DNA of 64,000 nucleotides from Epichloe hybrida (taxonomy: Eukaryota > Ascomycota > Sordariomycetes > Hypocreales > Clavicipitaceae): positions 3,038,001 through 3,102,000 of the forward strand of contig JAFEKR010000006.1 of assembly GCA_019022495.1 (NCBI GenBank), written 5' to 3'. The notes beneath the pieces were generated by a model. It did not search any database, had not been told where the DNA came from, and was given only the letters and a program-made list of their open reading frames with translations. This document shows, in pieces, positions 35,301 through 47,265 of the stretch; the first letter of the stretch is position 1; each line of letters begins with the position of its first letter. A program made the position numbers and the translations under genes.

Positions 35301-38300
35301 TGATAGTCAATGGCCGACATTACTGACCCAAGCCGCTGTATGATTTGATACGCATTTTCTGACCCGACAACAAGATCCGAATTCGATATCTCAAGAAGCA
35401 GCGCCTGGCAACACAACAAATCGTCGTCGGACAGTGAAAGGAAGTCCCTAATCCAATGCGCGGGGAGAAGGCCGATCTGACTAGTATCGTCATGAATAAC
35501 GCGAAGCAGCCCTAGTCGTTGTTTGGTTTCTAGATAGAATGCTCGAGGGCTTGTACGTAGTTGTACGTTGAATCTTGGCACGGGCGAAACAACTGAATGC
35601 GTGATCCTGCTACTCTGGGAGTCAAATTCGTCATCTAGATCCATCAGGTCTGAGTTCGTGCCCTGGATCGGCAGTGGATGCTTATGGTCTATCGCATTAA
35701 ATATTGTAGATAGAATGCGAAGCAAAGGAGGGTGAAGTGAGTGTAGCATGTTCAAATCAGCTGTATTTAGACCAGGCATGCAAGGTCTTAAGATTCGCAG
35801 GCTCGCATCGACAAAAGACGATGGTTCAATCGAATCCATGGCTATGAGTAAGCTCTTCTCCGCCAAGTTTACCAAAATCGACTCTGTAGAACTAGCTTGG
35901 GGAGTATTCATATCAGAAAACTGGGGGATCAGCATAGCACCAATCATGCATGCGGAAATGAGGCTTTGGAACCGTTCCAAGGAAATCTGACTCCCACCGT
36001 CCTGTGGCTTCTGCGTCCAGGTGCTGCACAGCTCGACTAGGTCATCCAATTTTGGCGAGAATAGTTCGAATACCAGCTTTCTCGAAGGAAAGAAGCTGTT
36101 AGGGTCTGCTGCTGCCGGATTGATTCGGTGCAAACCTGACTTGTAGAAACATGTCGGCACTTCAGACGAGACCTTCTGCCGATTCCGATTCAACAGCAGC
36201 AAGTATTCATTATACTGTGCCATTTCTTGCCTCATCTGCCACGTTTCGCCAATAGCAGTTCCTGAACCAGCCGATTTGCCGTTCCAGAAGAGTGGTTCAA
36301 TCCCACAACATGTTCGGATAAGATTCACAAACTCTAGAGGCTGGATATGAGTTGAGACCGCAGAAGCAAATGCCAACTCGCCTAGATTAGTAGTCAAGTT
36401 AGTGACTTATCTCTGCGAAAAGCCCATCGTACTGCAAACTCACTAGGGTTCCACTTGAGAAACAGCCATCTGATTATGTGATTTGACGTGGCTTGACTTG
36501 CACTGGGAACTTTTGCGTTCCTAGAATGGAACAAGTGAAACATCAGGTCGAGTGACGTATCGCAAAGCAGGCTGGGGCCGTTCACATCCGGAGTTGTCAC
36601 GACACCATTAAGGTCTTCTGATATCAAACTATATGGCAGCAATTCGGCCTCCAGGATGCGATGTAGCAATAAACAGGCAGATCTACTCATTGTTGGAACG
36701 CTGATTGACCTTACAGCGTGGTGCCACAGTTGTCTCCACTGGTCTGCTTCGATGCCACTCGCTTTCACGAGCGGCACACAACTAACAAGTCGATCAGTAT
36801 GGTCTTGAAAGAGAAGCTGGAGCATCATACCTCGAGGCTGCGATGAACGCCCAGGATGCCGTGACCTGGTTCTTGTCTGCTGCACATATTGCTAGATCTT
36901 GAATGATGGCGGTGAGATCATCGATTGCGACTTCATGTCCATCTATGAGAAAGCACACCAGCTGAAGGGCAGTTATTTGTGTACCCAGGATTCTCGACCT
37001 GAGCCTTGATCTGAGGCGGCTCTGAGATTCCCTAGTTCGCTGTCTCTTGCGTGGCTGTTCACCGGTCTCCCCAGCATACCTTGCGGCGGACGAGCTGTTT
37101 GCTAAGAGGATATTCTCCAACAAAGCAAGGTTTTGCACAACCGCCCAGTGGCTCTCTCCATCTGAGTTGTGGTTTCGAACACCGAACAATGACAGATGCA
37201 TCGAGCCTTGGGGTAATGATGAGAGATTGAACGTGAGGTCGTGCAACTGAAGCCGAGATTGGTCACTGCGTTTGGAATATTCATGCCAGAGGGGCTCTGC
37301 GAGGCCCTCAATCTCACTCTGAATATCACAACTCCATTGTTTAGAAAGACTCTCCAAATGGAAATGAGCGAGGGAAATGGTCTTAGAAATTTCGTTTCGT
37401 AAGCCTCTGATAAGCTCGTCTTGAGAAACCTTGTCTGCCCGCCACCAATATCCCATCAATGGCACCATGTCTTTAACCAGCTTGAGTCCATATTCGACAT
37501 CATTTGCTTGAACACGTGCAAATATGATATTACAGATAGAGAAGCACATTGTTTGTATGGAACCAAGGCTCAGGTGCCTCATATTCAAGACTTGGACGGC
37601 CACTTTTGCTATGGGTTTTCCACATCGGGCCACGGGTGCGTTTGAGGCTTGTATCAAAGATTGTAGGCTCTCTAGAGCGTCTTTGAGACAGTCACCATCA
37701 AATGGCCCGCCTTTTTCTGGCTTTGAGTCGAGCCAGTGGAGTGCAGGTTCGAGCGAGGAGTCGAACTGCTCGGAGCAGGGGAGCTCCTCGCAACGGATAT
37801 CAGGCTGGAGTAAAGATCACCTGGCAGAACGTATGCGGTGATGTCTAGGAGAAAATCCACGCAGGTCTCCCAAGGTACAGCTTTCTGTCTAGCGAGAAAT
37901 TCAACGTGAGATTGCCGCGAAAGTACCTCCGATAGTGTCTTGACATAATCTTGCACCAGGGGGGCCACAAAATCATCGTCTGGACCAGGAAGAACTTGAG
38001 TAATGTGGTCTATCAACGCCAGTAGAGTTTTGCGGCCTAGTTTGGGCGTGGCCCTGGCAGCTGCCATTCGGATGGCGGAGGCACATTTTGTAAGTCTGGT
38101 GCCTGCAGCGTTTCGGACCGATTCCTTTTTCCTTCTGTCGTAGAAATTGGGCTTTTCGCGTATGACGAGGTTGAATAGGCTTTCAAATATATGATGATAG
38201 CTCCTATCGCCGAGATCAGTGCTATAGGCAGAGAGTTAGATCATCCCGTATTGTCGCAGGACCTGACAACACAATTACGCACAGATTGACGGTTCTATTG

Positions 38301-38522
38301 CGGGGATTCAGTAGTGTGATGAGCTCTGCTACCACGTTAGACAAGCCCAGCTTAATTGTGAGTCACACAATCATCTACCTTCCACGGCCTTGTCGCGATT
38401 TTTGACAGATCCAGATTTGACATCACCTACAAAGTTGGTTATTGTTGGGCAACGCAAAGAATAAGAGGCACGCTATATTTACTGGCCAAATTCATGACAG
38501 TTGACATATGTGATGAGGACAT
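29333..38522 (-). CDS. tel1: Tel1, ATM-family checkpoint and telomere kinase (one apparent frameshift)
   Basis: Tel1/ATM is recruited by Mre11-Rad50-Nbs1/Xrs2 to DNA ends, phosphorylates checkpoint targets and maintains telomeres. Exons on the minus strand: 38522-38483, 38426-38379, 38328-38283, 38221-36831, 36781-36444, 36381-31911, 31857-29417, 29352-29333; all introns are GT-AG and 44-64 nt apart from about 61 nt before exon 4. Phases close to give about 2,931 residues once one base is restored in the A5 run at 37712-37716 (minus strand), where the frame shifts from SQKK to GGPFDG. The N terminus has the Tel1/ATM TAN motif (VKNRDKAVEAEL) split over exons 2-3. HEAT repeats and the FAT domain fill the middle. 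The kinase domain has GGHDDLRQD, the catalytic loop GLGDRHGHNILLD and HIDLGVAFEAG. The tiny last exon supplies the FATC end GWAAYA. Start: the first of three in-frame ATGs, at 38522. Confidence 0.96.
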
Positions 38523-39231
38523 CTTGCTTGCAGTACTGATCCGCAACGCCTTCTTCTCGCTCAATGTTTCAACCTGAGGTGATCCCACCGAGTTGCTGTC
38601 ATGTGTAACAAGCCCGCGAAGTACGGCAACGCGTGGGCCAATGCGAACCAATAGCTAACGGATGAAGGGAATCTCTGCACAAGTAACGGGGGAAGTGTCG
38701 TCATGTTAAGCTCGTGAGTGCATTGAGTGGGCGTCGGGGCCCAAAGCCATGGCCGTTCGAAGTAATTGACACGCAGTGCGAGATCTGCTTGCAAAGTACC
38801 ATTGACCTTTGCCAGCTCCCTCCTGGTGCCTGGCAATCGAGTTGCATTGGTTGATTGATGATTGATGGCGTTTGCGCTGCGGGAGCTTCTGTGTAAATCT
38901 GTGTAATAATACAGCTTGCTTGTTGGCTGGAAGTACTCCGTATGACGGGCAGAATCCACACCGCCCTCAGTTCTGTCTACTTCGACCCGCACCTGGGAGC
39001 TCGTCCATGGCACAATCGCAGAAGGCTTTTTGTTCGCCTTCAGCAGCGATGGAAGCAGCGAGGCTGCACGATATCGAGAACGATCATTGCAAGCCCCGTG
39101 GCTGTATTCAATCTGGGACCAACTGTGGTTGTTCATTGACCTCCTTCTTGCTGCTACTTGAGCGGCTGCCTCGGACTCGTTTTGCGACTGGCAGGATTTC
39201 GCCATGCGATAGATAGCGTCAAGAACCTACA
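38523..39231. promoter_or_regulatory. Divergent promoter region tel1/nup192
   Basis: About 0.7 kb between the divergently read tel1 and nup192 genes must contain both promoters. A 214-codon minus-strand frame (39205-38561) runs across it but has no recognisable domain and overlaps the tel1 start, so I do not call it. One TACTCCGTA word lies at 38934-38942. Confidence 0.55.
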
Positions 39232-42200
39232 ATGGCCGAAATCACAGTTCTGGATGCTTTGCAAGCCTTCCACCGCGAATTGGTCGCGCTGAATGCTGGA
39301 TATGGAGACACACCCGAGAGCTTGAATAATGAGATACTTGTGCAGATTTTCGAACGGGAGTTGGGCAAGTTATGGGACGGCCCGCCGAAAAACGAGAAGA
39401 GTCGCAATACGGTCAGATCAGGTGGGCTTCTTCATGCTCAGCAAATCTCAAACGCGGTGCGTCACTGATCCTTGAGCAGGAAAATTGTCTATCGAAGGTG
39501 ATGAGTTCGTAATCAACGACAACTTTCAACAAGACGCGCTGTTACTGTCCGACGAACTCGATGCCGATGAACTCGATGCTGCGAAATGCCTGTTCGAATC
39601 GCAAGATGACCCGTCTGTCCTAGGCCGGTCTTTATTGGAATGTGGCATTATTCGATTTCACCAGCAGCGCAAATACGTACTGGACATTTTAAGACTACTT
39701 CTCGAGCTGGACAGTGCCGAGGATGACAATGAAGAATCGAGCGCTCTAGAAACGATCAAAATGTACGTGGCGGCGAGGCTATTTCAGTCTGGACCTGGTG
39801 GAGCAAAGCGATACGTCCCGAGATGCATGGCTGCTATGGCTAGAATCAAAAATTGGCTGCAAAAGCTGGCAGAAAGAATTGCCGCCGCTCAAACACTAAG
39901 CCAAGTAAAGCCTGGGCAGCTCTCCGAAGAAATGGAGACTGTGGAATTCTCTCGAGTCAGCTTGATCCAGCAGCATGAGCTCTTAGGTGTCATTCTCTGT
40001 CGCTGCATCGAGAAAAGACAGGCAGATACGTCGGACTTCATGGACTTTGTCTCAACACTCAAAAAGGTAGACAAATATGATAATTTACTTGGTCAGTTAA
40101 CGACATCGCGCTCCACCACGTTCGCTCTCATTCTCTCATTGCTAATCTGCAATAGCACACCTGATTCCTGCCATGGGCGCATACATATTTCTGTTTGGGT
40201 CAGAGGAAGGGGGGTATGACCTGATCAAAGTACGAGGATTGCATAATAAACTGTTCCCAGCAAGCGACGACTCGACTTGGCCATTACCGCATCTTCATGC
40301 CGCTTTTAGAGCATGGTGGCTAGCCGAGTATAGCGGCTTTTACCTCGATGACCCGCCAGAGGCTGCCATCCCTCCCGGCACTGACCTGGACGAAGAAGAC
40401 CGACAACGGTCGAAACAGTTCCTCGACGCCCTCAAGGACGGCGCATTCGACTTCCTGCTCTCCGTTGCTGGAGATGTGAAGCCTGCGGACTGGCACGACT
40501 CGGTTCGTGTGGGGATGCGCAACTGGTTGACGAGGAAATCAACTGCGCTGGCGGCCGATTCGGTGCAGTTTGCAGGATTTTTTCAGGTGTGCCTGATGTC
40601 GCAAATCGAAGTGTTTGTGGATGCATTTATTTCCAATCTACCGGATGTCCTGAGGAAACTCAGAGTTGAGGAAGACGAGCAACGTCAGCTGAGTCAGGCA
40701 CATGAGCAAGATCTGGACCTAGAGAGGTTCCTCCTCATAATAGCCTATTCCTATGAGGGTCGGCCAGACGCGGCGTCCAACTTTTGGTCAGACCCTGATA
40801 GCAATCTCGCAGGTTTCATGCACTGGGCCTCCAGGCGAGCATCAACTCCGCTTGTGACTGCCTTTTGCGAAATGCTCCAAGCCATCGCCGGAAATGATGA
40901 CTGTGCCACAGCGGCACATGAGTTCCTTCTCGATGATGGTCACCAATCGTCAGGGAAGATGAGGAGATCGCAATCACTCACATGGACGCAAATTTTCAGG
41001 GAACTCGACTTCTTCTCCGAAAAGATCAGACAGAAGCCAACGACGACGCAAACGTCAAGATTCCGAGGGGGCAAACCACCCACAGAACAAGTCGAGACAG
41101 AACCCGAATCAGCAATGCTACTTGAATGCTATCTCCGCTTGATGACAAAACTGTCCACGGAGAGCGAAACCACACGTCTGTTCTTGCTGCAGAACGCCAA
41201 CTACAACCTAGTGGATATGCTTTATGAACTAGCCAGCAGCCCTGTTCCGCCCAGACTGCGAGGCTGCGTCTTTTTTGTTTTGAAAGCGCTCATGTCGAGG
41301 AAAACCACCCAAGAGAGCTACACCATGTGGACTTGCTTGGAAAATTGGATTACTGGTGGGTACGCTGGAGCGTCTGCCGGCACCGTTAGGCCAGCCCAAC
41401 CTGCACCACTCATGTCCATGGACCGCATATTAGACGAGATGAGCAGCGGCTTTGAGGACCCAGAATCGTTTGTGCAATTACTTCTGTCTCTGATGTCGCC
41501 AGCGATTGACAGCAGCCCATTGAACGACTCCCTCCCGTTTCCCGAAAGCCTGGGGTCAAACTCGCGAAATCCTGGTGTGGAAGTGTATGTGGATTTTGTC
41601 ATGGGTTTGGTGTTTGCGAACAAGGTGCAAGATTTGCAGGACAAGCATCAACTCCGGGTGCTTAAATTAAGCTGCCTCGACTTCATGCTGACATGCTTGT
41701 CCACGTTTAACGAGGACTTGATTGTTTTTGCGAACGAGACAACGATCAACATCGACTCTGTCATTGCTGCCACAGATCTCGCAACGTATGTTCAGAGACA
41801 TCCGTTCGCGAGAGTCATGGAGTGGATGTTCAACGATAGAGTGATGATCGCATTGTTCGGCACGATTCATCAAGAGCCGGCGGATGTTGGCAATGCAGCT
41901 CCAGACTCGCCGTTGATTCTCGGTATTTTGCGAGCCGTTGAAGTCATCTCAAAAGTTCTTGATCTAGAAGCCACTTATCTTGATCTGGTCAGGCCGCTCA
42001 TCAAGACGCAGTCTGGACCTCGCCGCCAACCCGTAGCAAATGCAGCATACGCTTCATTTCAAGATGGACTCGTCACTCGACTAAATCTCGTTGTGGATCT
42101 GGGCAATTATTGCGGAATCGGACATCCCGATTTGACGTTGGCTTGTCTCAAGCTCCTAGAAAAGATGTCATCATCGTCAAAAATTGCAGCGACGTGGTCA

Positions 42201-44421
42201 GGATCCGGCCGTCATCCCCATCGCAACAAGGCCATTGTGGCGATGGAAGCCAATGGCGAACATGAGTCCATAGCCCGTTCCTTCGTCTCCGAGCTCATGG
42301 CGCCGCTTGAAGCTGGTCGTGAGGCGGACTCCCCCAATTACATCACCAAAATCTACATCTTGGATTTCCTCCTTCAGTGTCTCGGCACAACCCCCAAAGA
42401 GCCAACCATTGCTCACTTACTTCTCGGATTCAAGTGTGACGTGGACTCTGTTACGATTGAGAGCAACGGTGCATTTTCCAACCAAACGGCTTTGTTCCAC
42501 ACTCTGCTCCGACTGTTGATGGAAATTCCATCTGGAGATGGTGAGGGTACGCGGCAATGGCTGGTTGCGATTAAATCCAAAGTAATGCGCATTCTCCATA
42601 TTCTCTGGAGCTCGCCGCTCTCGGCCTCTCTTGTGATTGGTGAGCTGCGAGCCAACGAATTTCTCTTTCATCTCCTTATCCGCGAAACTGTCATCCAGCC
42701 TGATCTTCTCTGGGAAGGACAGAACGTTGCAGTGCCTCATTTCCCAATAACTGAGGGGGCTGCGACACTGGTAGACTTCTTGACAATAAGAAGCATAGCC
42801 CTCGAATACATGGCCATGGAGCTGTGCATGATCTCCCAAGGCAAGATACCAAGCATGAAGCGGAGGATCTTCGATGCCCTGAACGGCCAAGTTATCGGGG
42901 ATGGCAACCAAGCCATTCAAACGCCGACGGTGTTCGATTTGTTCGATTTCCTTCTCCCTGAGGGCATTTGGGAAACATCGCCACCGCCCATCCAGTTCTA
43001 CAAGGACATGGACATCAGTGTCTGCCTGGAGAATGACGCCGATGACAATGCAGTTTACAACACAGACCGAGTCAGAGAGATAGTACTGCTCCAACGTGGC
43101 GAATCTCATAGCCAGGGTACCATCATATCAGCCCAGGATCTCGCTGCAGTTGAAAGGGAGGGGGCGATGATCCTCGAATACCTGGTTTCCACGAACCGCC
43201 AAAAACAAATCGCCACCCAGTGCGTCAAGGTTTTGAGGTCGTGGACCAGATTACTGCTTGTCATGATTGAGTGCAACGACTACAAGGGTACGGCACAGAC
43301 ATCGTTCTTCCTTCAAGCTCTTCAGGCAGTGTTGCCAAGCCTCGAGGCGTTCGCGTCAGAGCGGCCAGGGGAAGCGCTCGAGCTGGCAACAGTAGCCCGA
43401 GTGTTGCTGTCCAAGTTGGAGCTTGGCAAGCAGCAGGACCGAACAGATCAACACGGCCAGTCGATCGGTAACCTCGTCGGCGATAAGCTGTACCAATTGT
43501 TCCAGATTTGCTTGCAGGCTGTTGGAAAGTGGGCTGGCACTCCAGAACTTCGATCAGTATACTACGAGATTTGCTATCGGTATCTCACGGGCGTGTCGGA
43601 GCAGGGAGTGCTGGATCCATCGCGGCCCAAGACAACCAAGACGATTCAAATATATGGCGAACGGCTGATCAACGTTATTTGCGATGACGCCTACTGTGGC
43701 GAAGCCAGCTGTCAGTCTGCCGCTCTAGTGCTCCTCAGTTCATTGGTTCATGTCGGCCGTCAAGAGAATGACACCTACGTTGTCGAGACGCTCAATCGAC
43801 TCAACTTTATCGGCATCGTCGTCGACTCCCTCCGTAACCTCATGCACGAGTGGCACGACGCGTATGCGTCTGGTAAGTCTTGCCTGTTCCCCAAACTATC
43901 CATGCACCATGGCGCTCCTAACCACCAGGTCTCCTCGCACAGGCCACACAGATCAACGCAACTACCAGAATGCCCGTTTGGCCCTCCTCCTGCAAATAGC
44001 CCAGTCACGCACCGGCGCCAAATGCATCCTCTACGCCAACCTTTTCCGCGCCATTGACACATCAGGCCTCTTCACCGCCGACCCCGAACTCCAAAGCGAC
44101 GCCCAAAACTCTCAAGCCCTGGAGCAACACTACGACCTCCTGGCCAAGGTGGTCCGCATCGTTGGCGCCGCCCTCCTCAGCAGAGGCAGCCACAACACTG
44201 TTCAAGGACGCAAATTCCTCACCGAAAATCGTATGCTGGTCACGCACACCCTCAAGAGGAGTGCCGGCATCGGCGGGGGCGCAAGCAATGATGGCTTGGA
44301 CGAGAAAGTGGGCGATCTGGCCGATGCACTCATGGTTGTTATTGCCGCGACGGGGTTTCTGGAGTATGAGAACGAAGCAGTCGTGGAGCCAATTCGACCG
44401 AACCATTCGCTCTTCCATTAG
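39232..44421 (+). CDS. nup192: Nup192, inner-ring nucleoporin
   Basis: Nup192 (animal Nup205) is a large alpha-helical solenoid of the nuclear-pore inner ring that binds Nic96/Nup53 and shapes the transport channel. Exons 39232-39421, 39480-40091, 40156-43872 and 43943-44421, all GT-AG with matching phases, give 1,665 residues, the expected length. The N terminus (LDALQAFHRELVALNAG) begins the solenoid. Family-typical segments are DNLLAHLIPAMGAYIFLFGS across intron 2, FRAWWLAEYSGFY, and near the end NYQNARLALLLQIAQSRTGAK and MLVTHTLKRSAGIG. The last splice site was chosen because it alone puts exon 4 in the conserved frame. It reads divergently from tel1 and toward the RING gene. Confidence 0.95.
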
Positions 44422-45068
44422 AAATTGAGCATGCTAGTACCGGGATTTTTCCTATGAAACTGTGTAGTCAAGAGTGTATGGCGTTTGGACGTAAAGGCTA
44501 TGTATACAGCGATTGAGATTGACAGGGTGCCTGCCAGACCAAGGATTGCAGACAGGACGTGAGGAGTCGCCGCCTCGAGAGATGGGTGAATGACTTACAA
44601 AAAAATTCAAGGTGTACTTGTTATTCTCTGCGGAATGTTATTTTTGCCTGGATGCAAGGGGCCCGCATATAGCTGCGACTTACTGTTTTATAATGACTCA
44701 ATATAGACTGCGCTGCGTTGTCAAGAGGGGGCTACGAGGGGTAGAGCAAAGTTGGCCGCGTTGGCGCAAGATACAGTCATGGTTCGCGACCGTAGTTGAA
44801 CTCAAATCGATTCGAATTTTTACACTATGTACGAATATGGCTATGTGAGAAGTGCGTGTGTGCTCTTTCGATGTTGTCAAGAGGCGGCCTCTGATATTTC
44901 ATGGTGACAATATCGGTCGAGTCCTCCGTGCTACAAGACATGTCGCTCGCTCTATGTACATTGTCCTGTTCAATCCATGACGAGATTACGTCATCGCAAG
45001 TCTTGGTCAGCTCGTCGTCGTGGTTACACGAGCATCGTTGGAAAAGAGTTTCGCCATGATGACTCTCG
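44422..45068. other. Convergent intergenic region nup192/RING gene
   Basis: Two gene ends face each other here. No convincing coding frame; the region should contain two terminators. Confidence 0.6.
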
Positions 45069-46494
45069 TCATGAGATGTCCTCAGCTTTTCGCTTGCCCT
45101 TTTTCGTGGCCGTCATGAGTTTCAGTTCGAGTGGCCAGAACCCTTTTGTCTTGGTGTTGTACGCAGACCTGGATTTCATGTCGATCTTGGCTCGACACAT
45201 GGGACATTTACCCTTTGTCGTTTCAACATGCAGTGAGGAGTGCAGGCATTGCGCACAGTACAAATGGCCTGAGGAGTTTGCTTATCAGTTCATGGCTCGT
45301 GAGACGGACGATATTCGATCCGTGAGTCGGGCGTTTTGAGCGAGACAATGGTTTGGGAATATAAAACTTACCGCAATGGGTGACTGTGAGAGCGGAGGCG
45401 CCGTCCATGCAGATGACACACTGGAACTTGGAGATCTTGATCCTTTTGTCTGTTTCGGGCAGACTGGGTTTCGTCAGGTCTTGAGGAACCTCGGTTGCGT
45501 CTGTCAAGTCTATAGTCGTCATATCTTCGCCGTGAATTGATTCCAAAACTTGCGGCACGAGGCTGTCCCCGAATAAGTCGTCGTCTGGAACAGATGGTAA
45601 GTGCAGTGAGTCGATCATTGCGTTATTCATGGCCACGTCCGAAGCCAGTGTATGTCGCCGCTTGTGTATAGACGAGACGTCAAATCCGCTGGGTAGATGG
45701 TGCAGCCGGGGTGGCGGCGGCATCATATCCGAGAAAGAGCCGGGTAAGCTTTGAGATAATGGCTCATCCCAGTCTTCATTGGAGAAGAGGGTGTTTTGCG
45801 ATTCTCCGACACTCGAGGCGGACAGCTGTGTTGTTGACCGTGCAGGTAGAGCAAACAGGCGAGTGCACGTTGACGTGCGGCGAGGAGGCGCGGCAGAAGC
45901 AGCAGCGGCGGCGGCCTGGTGAGGCTGGAAGGCAGCCTGGTCTAGTGGTGACACCTCGCGAGCGGCCGGGAGGTTTGTTGTGAAAGATGGATAGCTCGAG
46001 GGCGAAGAAAAGTCGTGGTCGGCAAAGGCACTCAGAAAGTCTTCGTCTTCGCCACCGACGCCGACGCTGACGTCGAGGCGATTTGTTGCGCTGTCGGAGG
46101 GTGCGTGGCAGGCGATGGTGTCCTCGCCCCACTGAACCGGCGGGTGGTGAAGGGTGCTGGTAGTTGTGCTGCGGCGGCGCGAGTGCATTTGCAAGCACGG
46201 AGAGGGCTGCCTTCGTCTTCGGGTCGGCGTGGTCGGCGTGGACGGCGAGGCTGTCAGCATGGGCGGGTTTCCCGAGCGAGATGTGCGTCTCGACGTTGAG
46301 GTAAGAAGAGGCGCGGAGATGTGTTGTCTGGGGGAGGAGGATCGTGCCGCGGGTGGGCAGTCGACAGTCGGCAGCCGTGGCAGCAGAGGCGGCGCATGAG
46401 GCGGTTCGGAGAGAGAATTAGGACGTGATCGAAGCATGGGATCGATACCGGCTGCCGTGACCATTGTCGTGGCAAGGGCAGAGGGCGAGGACAT
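45069..46494 (-). CDS. RING-finger E3 ubiquitin ligase, Slx8/RNF4-like
   Basis: Exons 46494-45372 and 45268-45069 (103-nt GT-AG intron) give 440 residues. The intron falls inside the RING, and splicing restores CGHLYCAQC. The RING is C3HC4: Cys359, Cys362, Cys374, His376, Cys379, Cys382, Cys396, Cys399. A basic tail (KKGKRKAED) follows. About 35 residues before the RING is TTIDLTDA, a good SUMO-interacting motif flanked by acidic residues. The first 300 residues are disordered, rich in Ser, Pro and Thr with a poly-Ala run. SIM plus C-terminal RING is the layout of SUMO-targeted ubiquitin ligases (Slx8, RNF4), which ubiquitinate sumoylated proteins in DNA repair. That specific assignment is inference; it could be another nuclear RING E3. 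Confidence 0.85.
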
Positions 46495-47265
46495 GTCGGT
46501 GCACGAGGTTTGTGTGTCGGTGCATGGGTGAGGTGAGAACTGTATCGTCGTCGGATGCAGCGCCGGGTGGAAAAAAGAAAATGGTAGAAGGAGAGGCGAG
46601 AACGTTCAAGGGAGGCAAAATTCGCCACGCAGATACTTGATCGAGGGAGAAATCAAAGGGCTGGTTTGGGCAACAAGATGCTCATGTCAGGAGTTGTCGA
46701 CATTGTTGATTGTTGTTGTCGGCGCTACATGGAAGTCTCAAGTCGCTGGTAATGATCCGATCCGTCACTTCTTGGTGGCGACGGGGAGCGGGGCCAATGA
46801 ACAGCCGGGTTGCCTTGTGCACTCGGGTGGGAAGGAACAGGAGGGCATTTATTAGTCAGTACAGCTCCGTACGTGAGGCTATTGATATAATATTTATAGT
46901 GCTTAAGTCGGGGCGTTCTTTATGGGCCTGCCGTTCCTCAAAAGTAGATTACTTTTAATTTCAGCACTTGGATTCAGGTGCTGCACTTGTCAGCCTTTCG
47001 AGATGCGGGATTGAGATGAACTGTACGGATTATTATGTACAATTTATACGGATCAAAGCCCTGCAGGAAGCCGACTCCGCTCCCTGGCCGGATCGGGCCT
47101 AGACTAGTCCCTCTCCTGACAAATGACGGGCAAAACTTCTTTTGCTTCCTGACGACATTGACTGTATCGATGTTATGAGCAGCGATGCTGGTAGCCACGA
47201 CTTCGCATTTCGCAACAACAACTCGAGGCGCATAGAAGCCCTGTAGTGATGCAGCACTGTCGCTT
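46495..47265. promoter_or_regulatory. Divergent promoter region RING gene/mip1
   Basis: About 0.77 kb between two divergent genes. No coding frame with recognisable content. A 5' leader of either gene may be included. Confidence 0.5.

Noticed and set aside
37800..37840. Short intron in tel1 to explain the frame change
   Set aside because: A GT-AG pair there would give an intron of only about 34-37 nt and remove a Ser/Pro stretch that resembles Tel1 homologues; a one-base homopolymer loss is simpler.
38561..39205. 214-codon minus-strand frame between tel1 and nup192
   Set aside because: It covers the shared promoter region, reads as low-information sequence and overlaps the tel1 upstream region in another frame.
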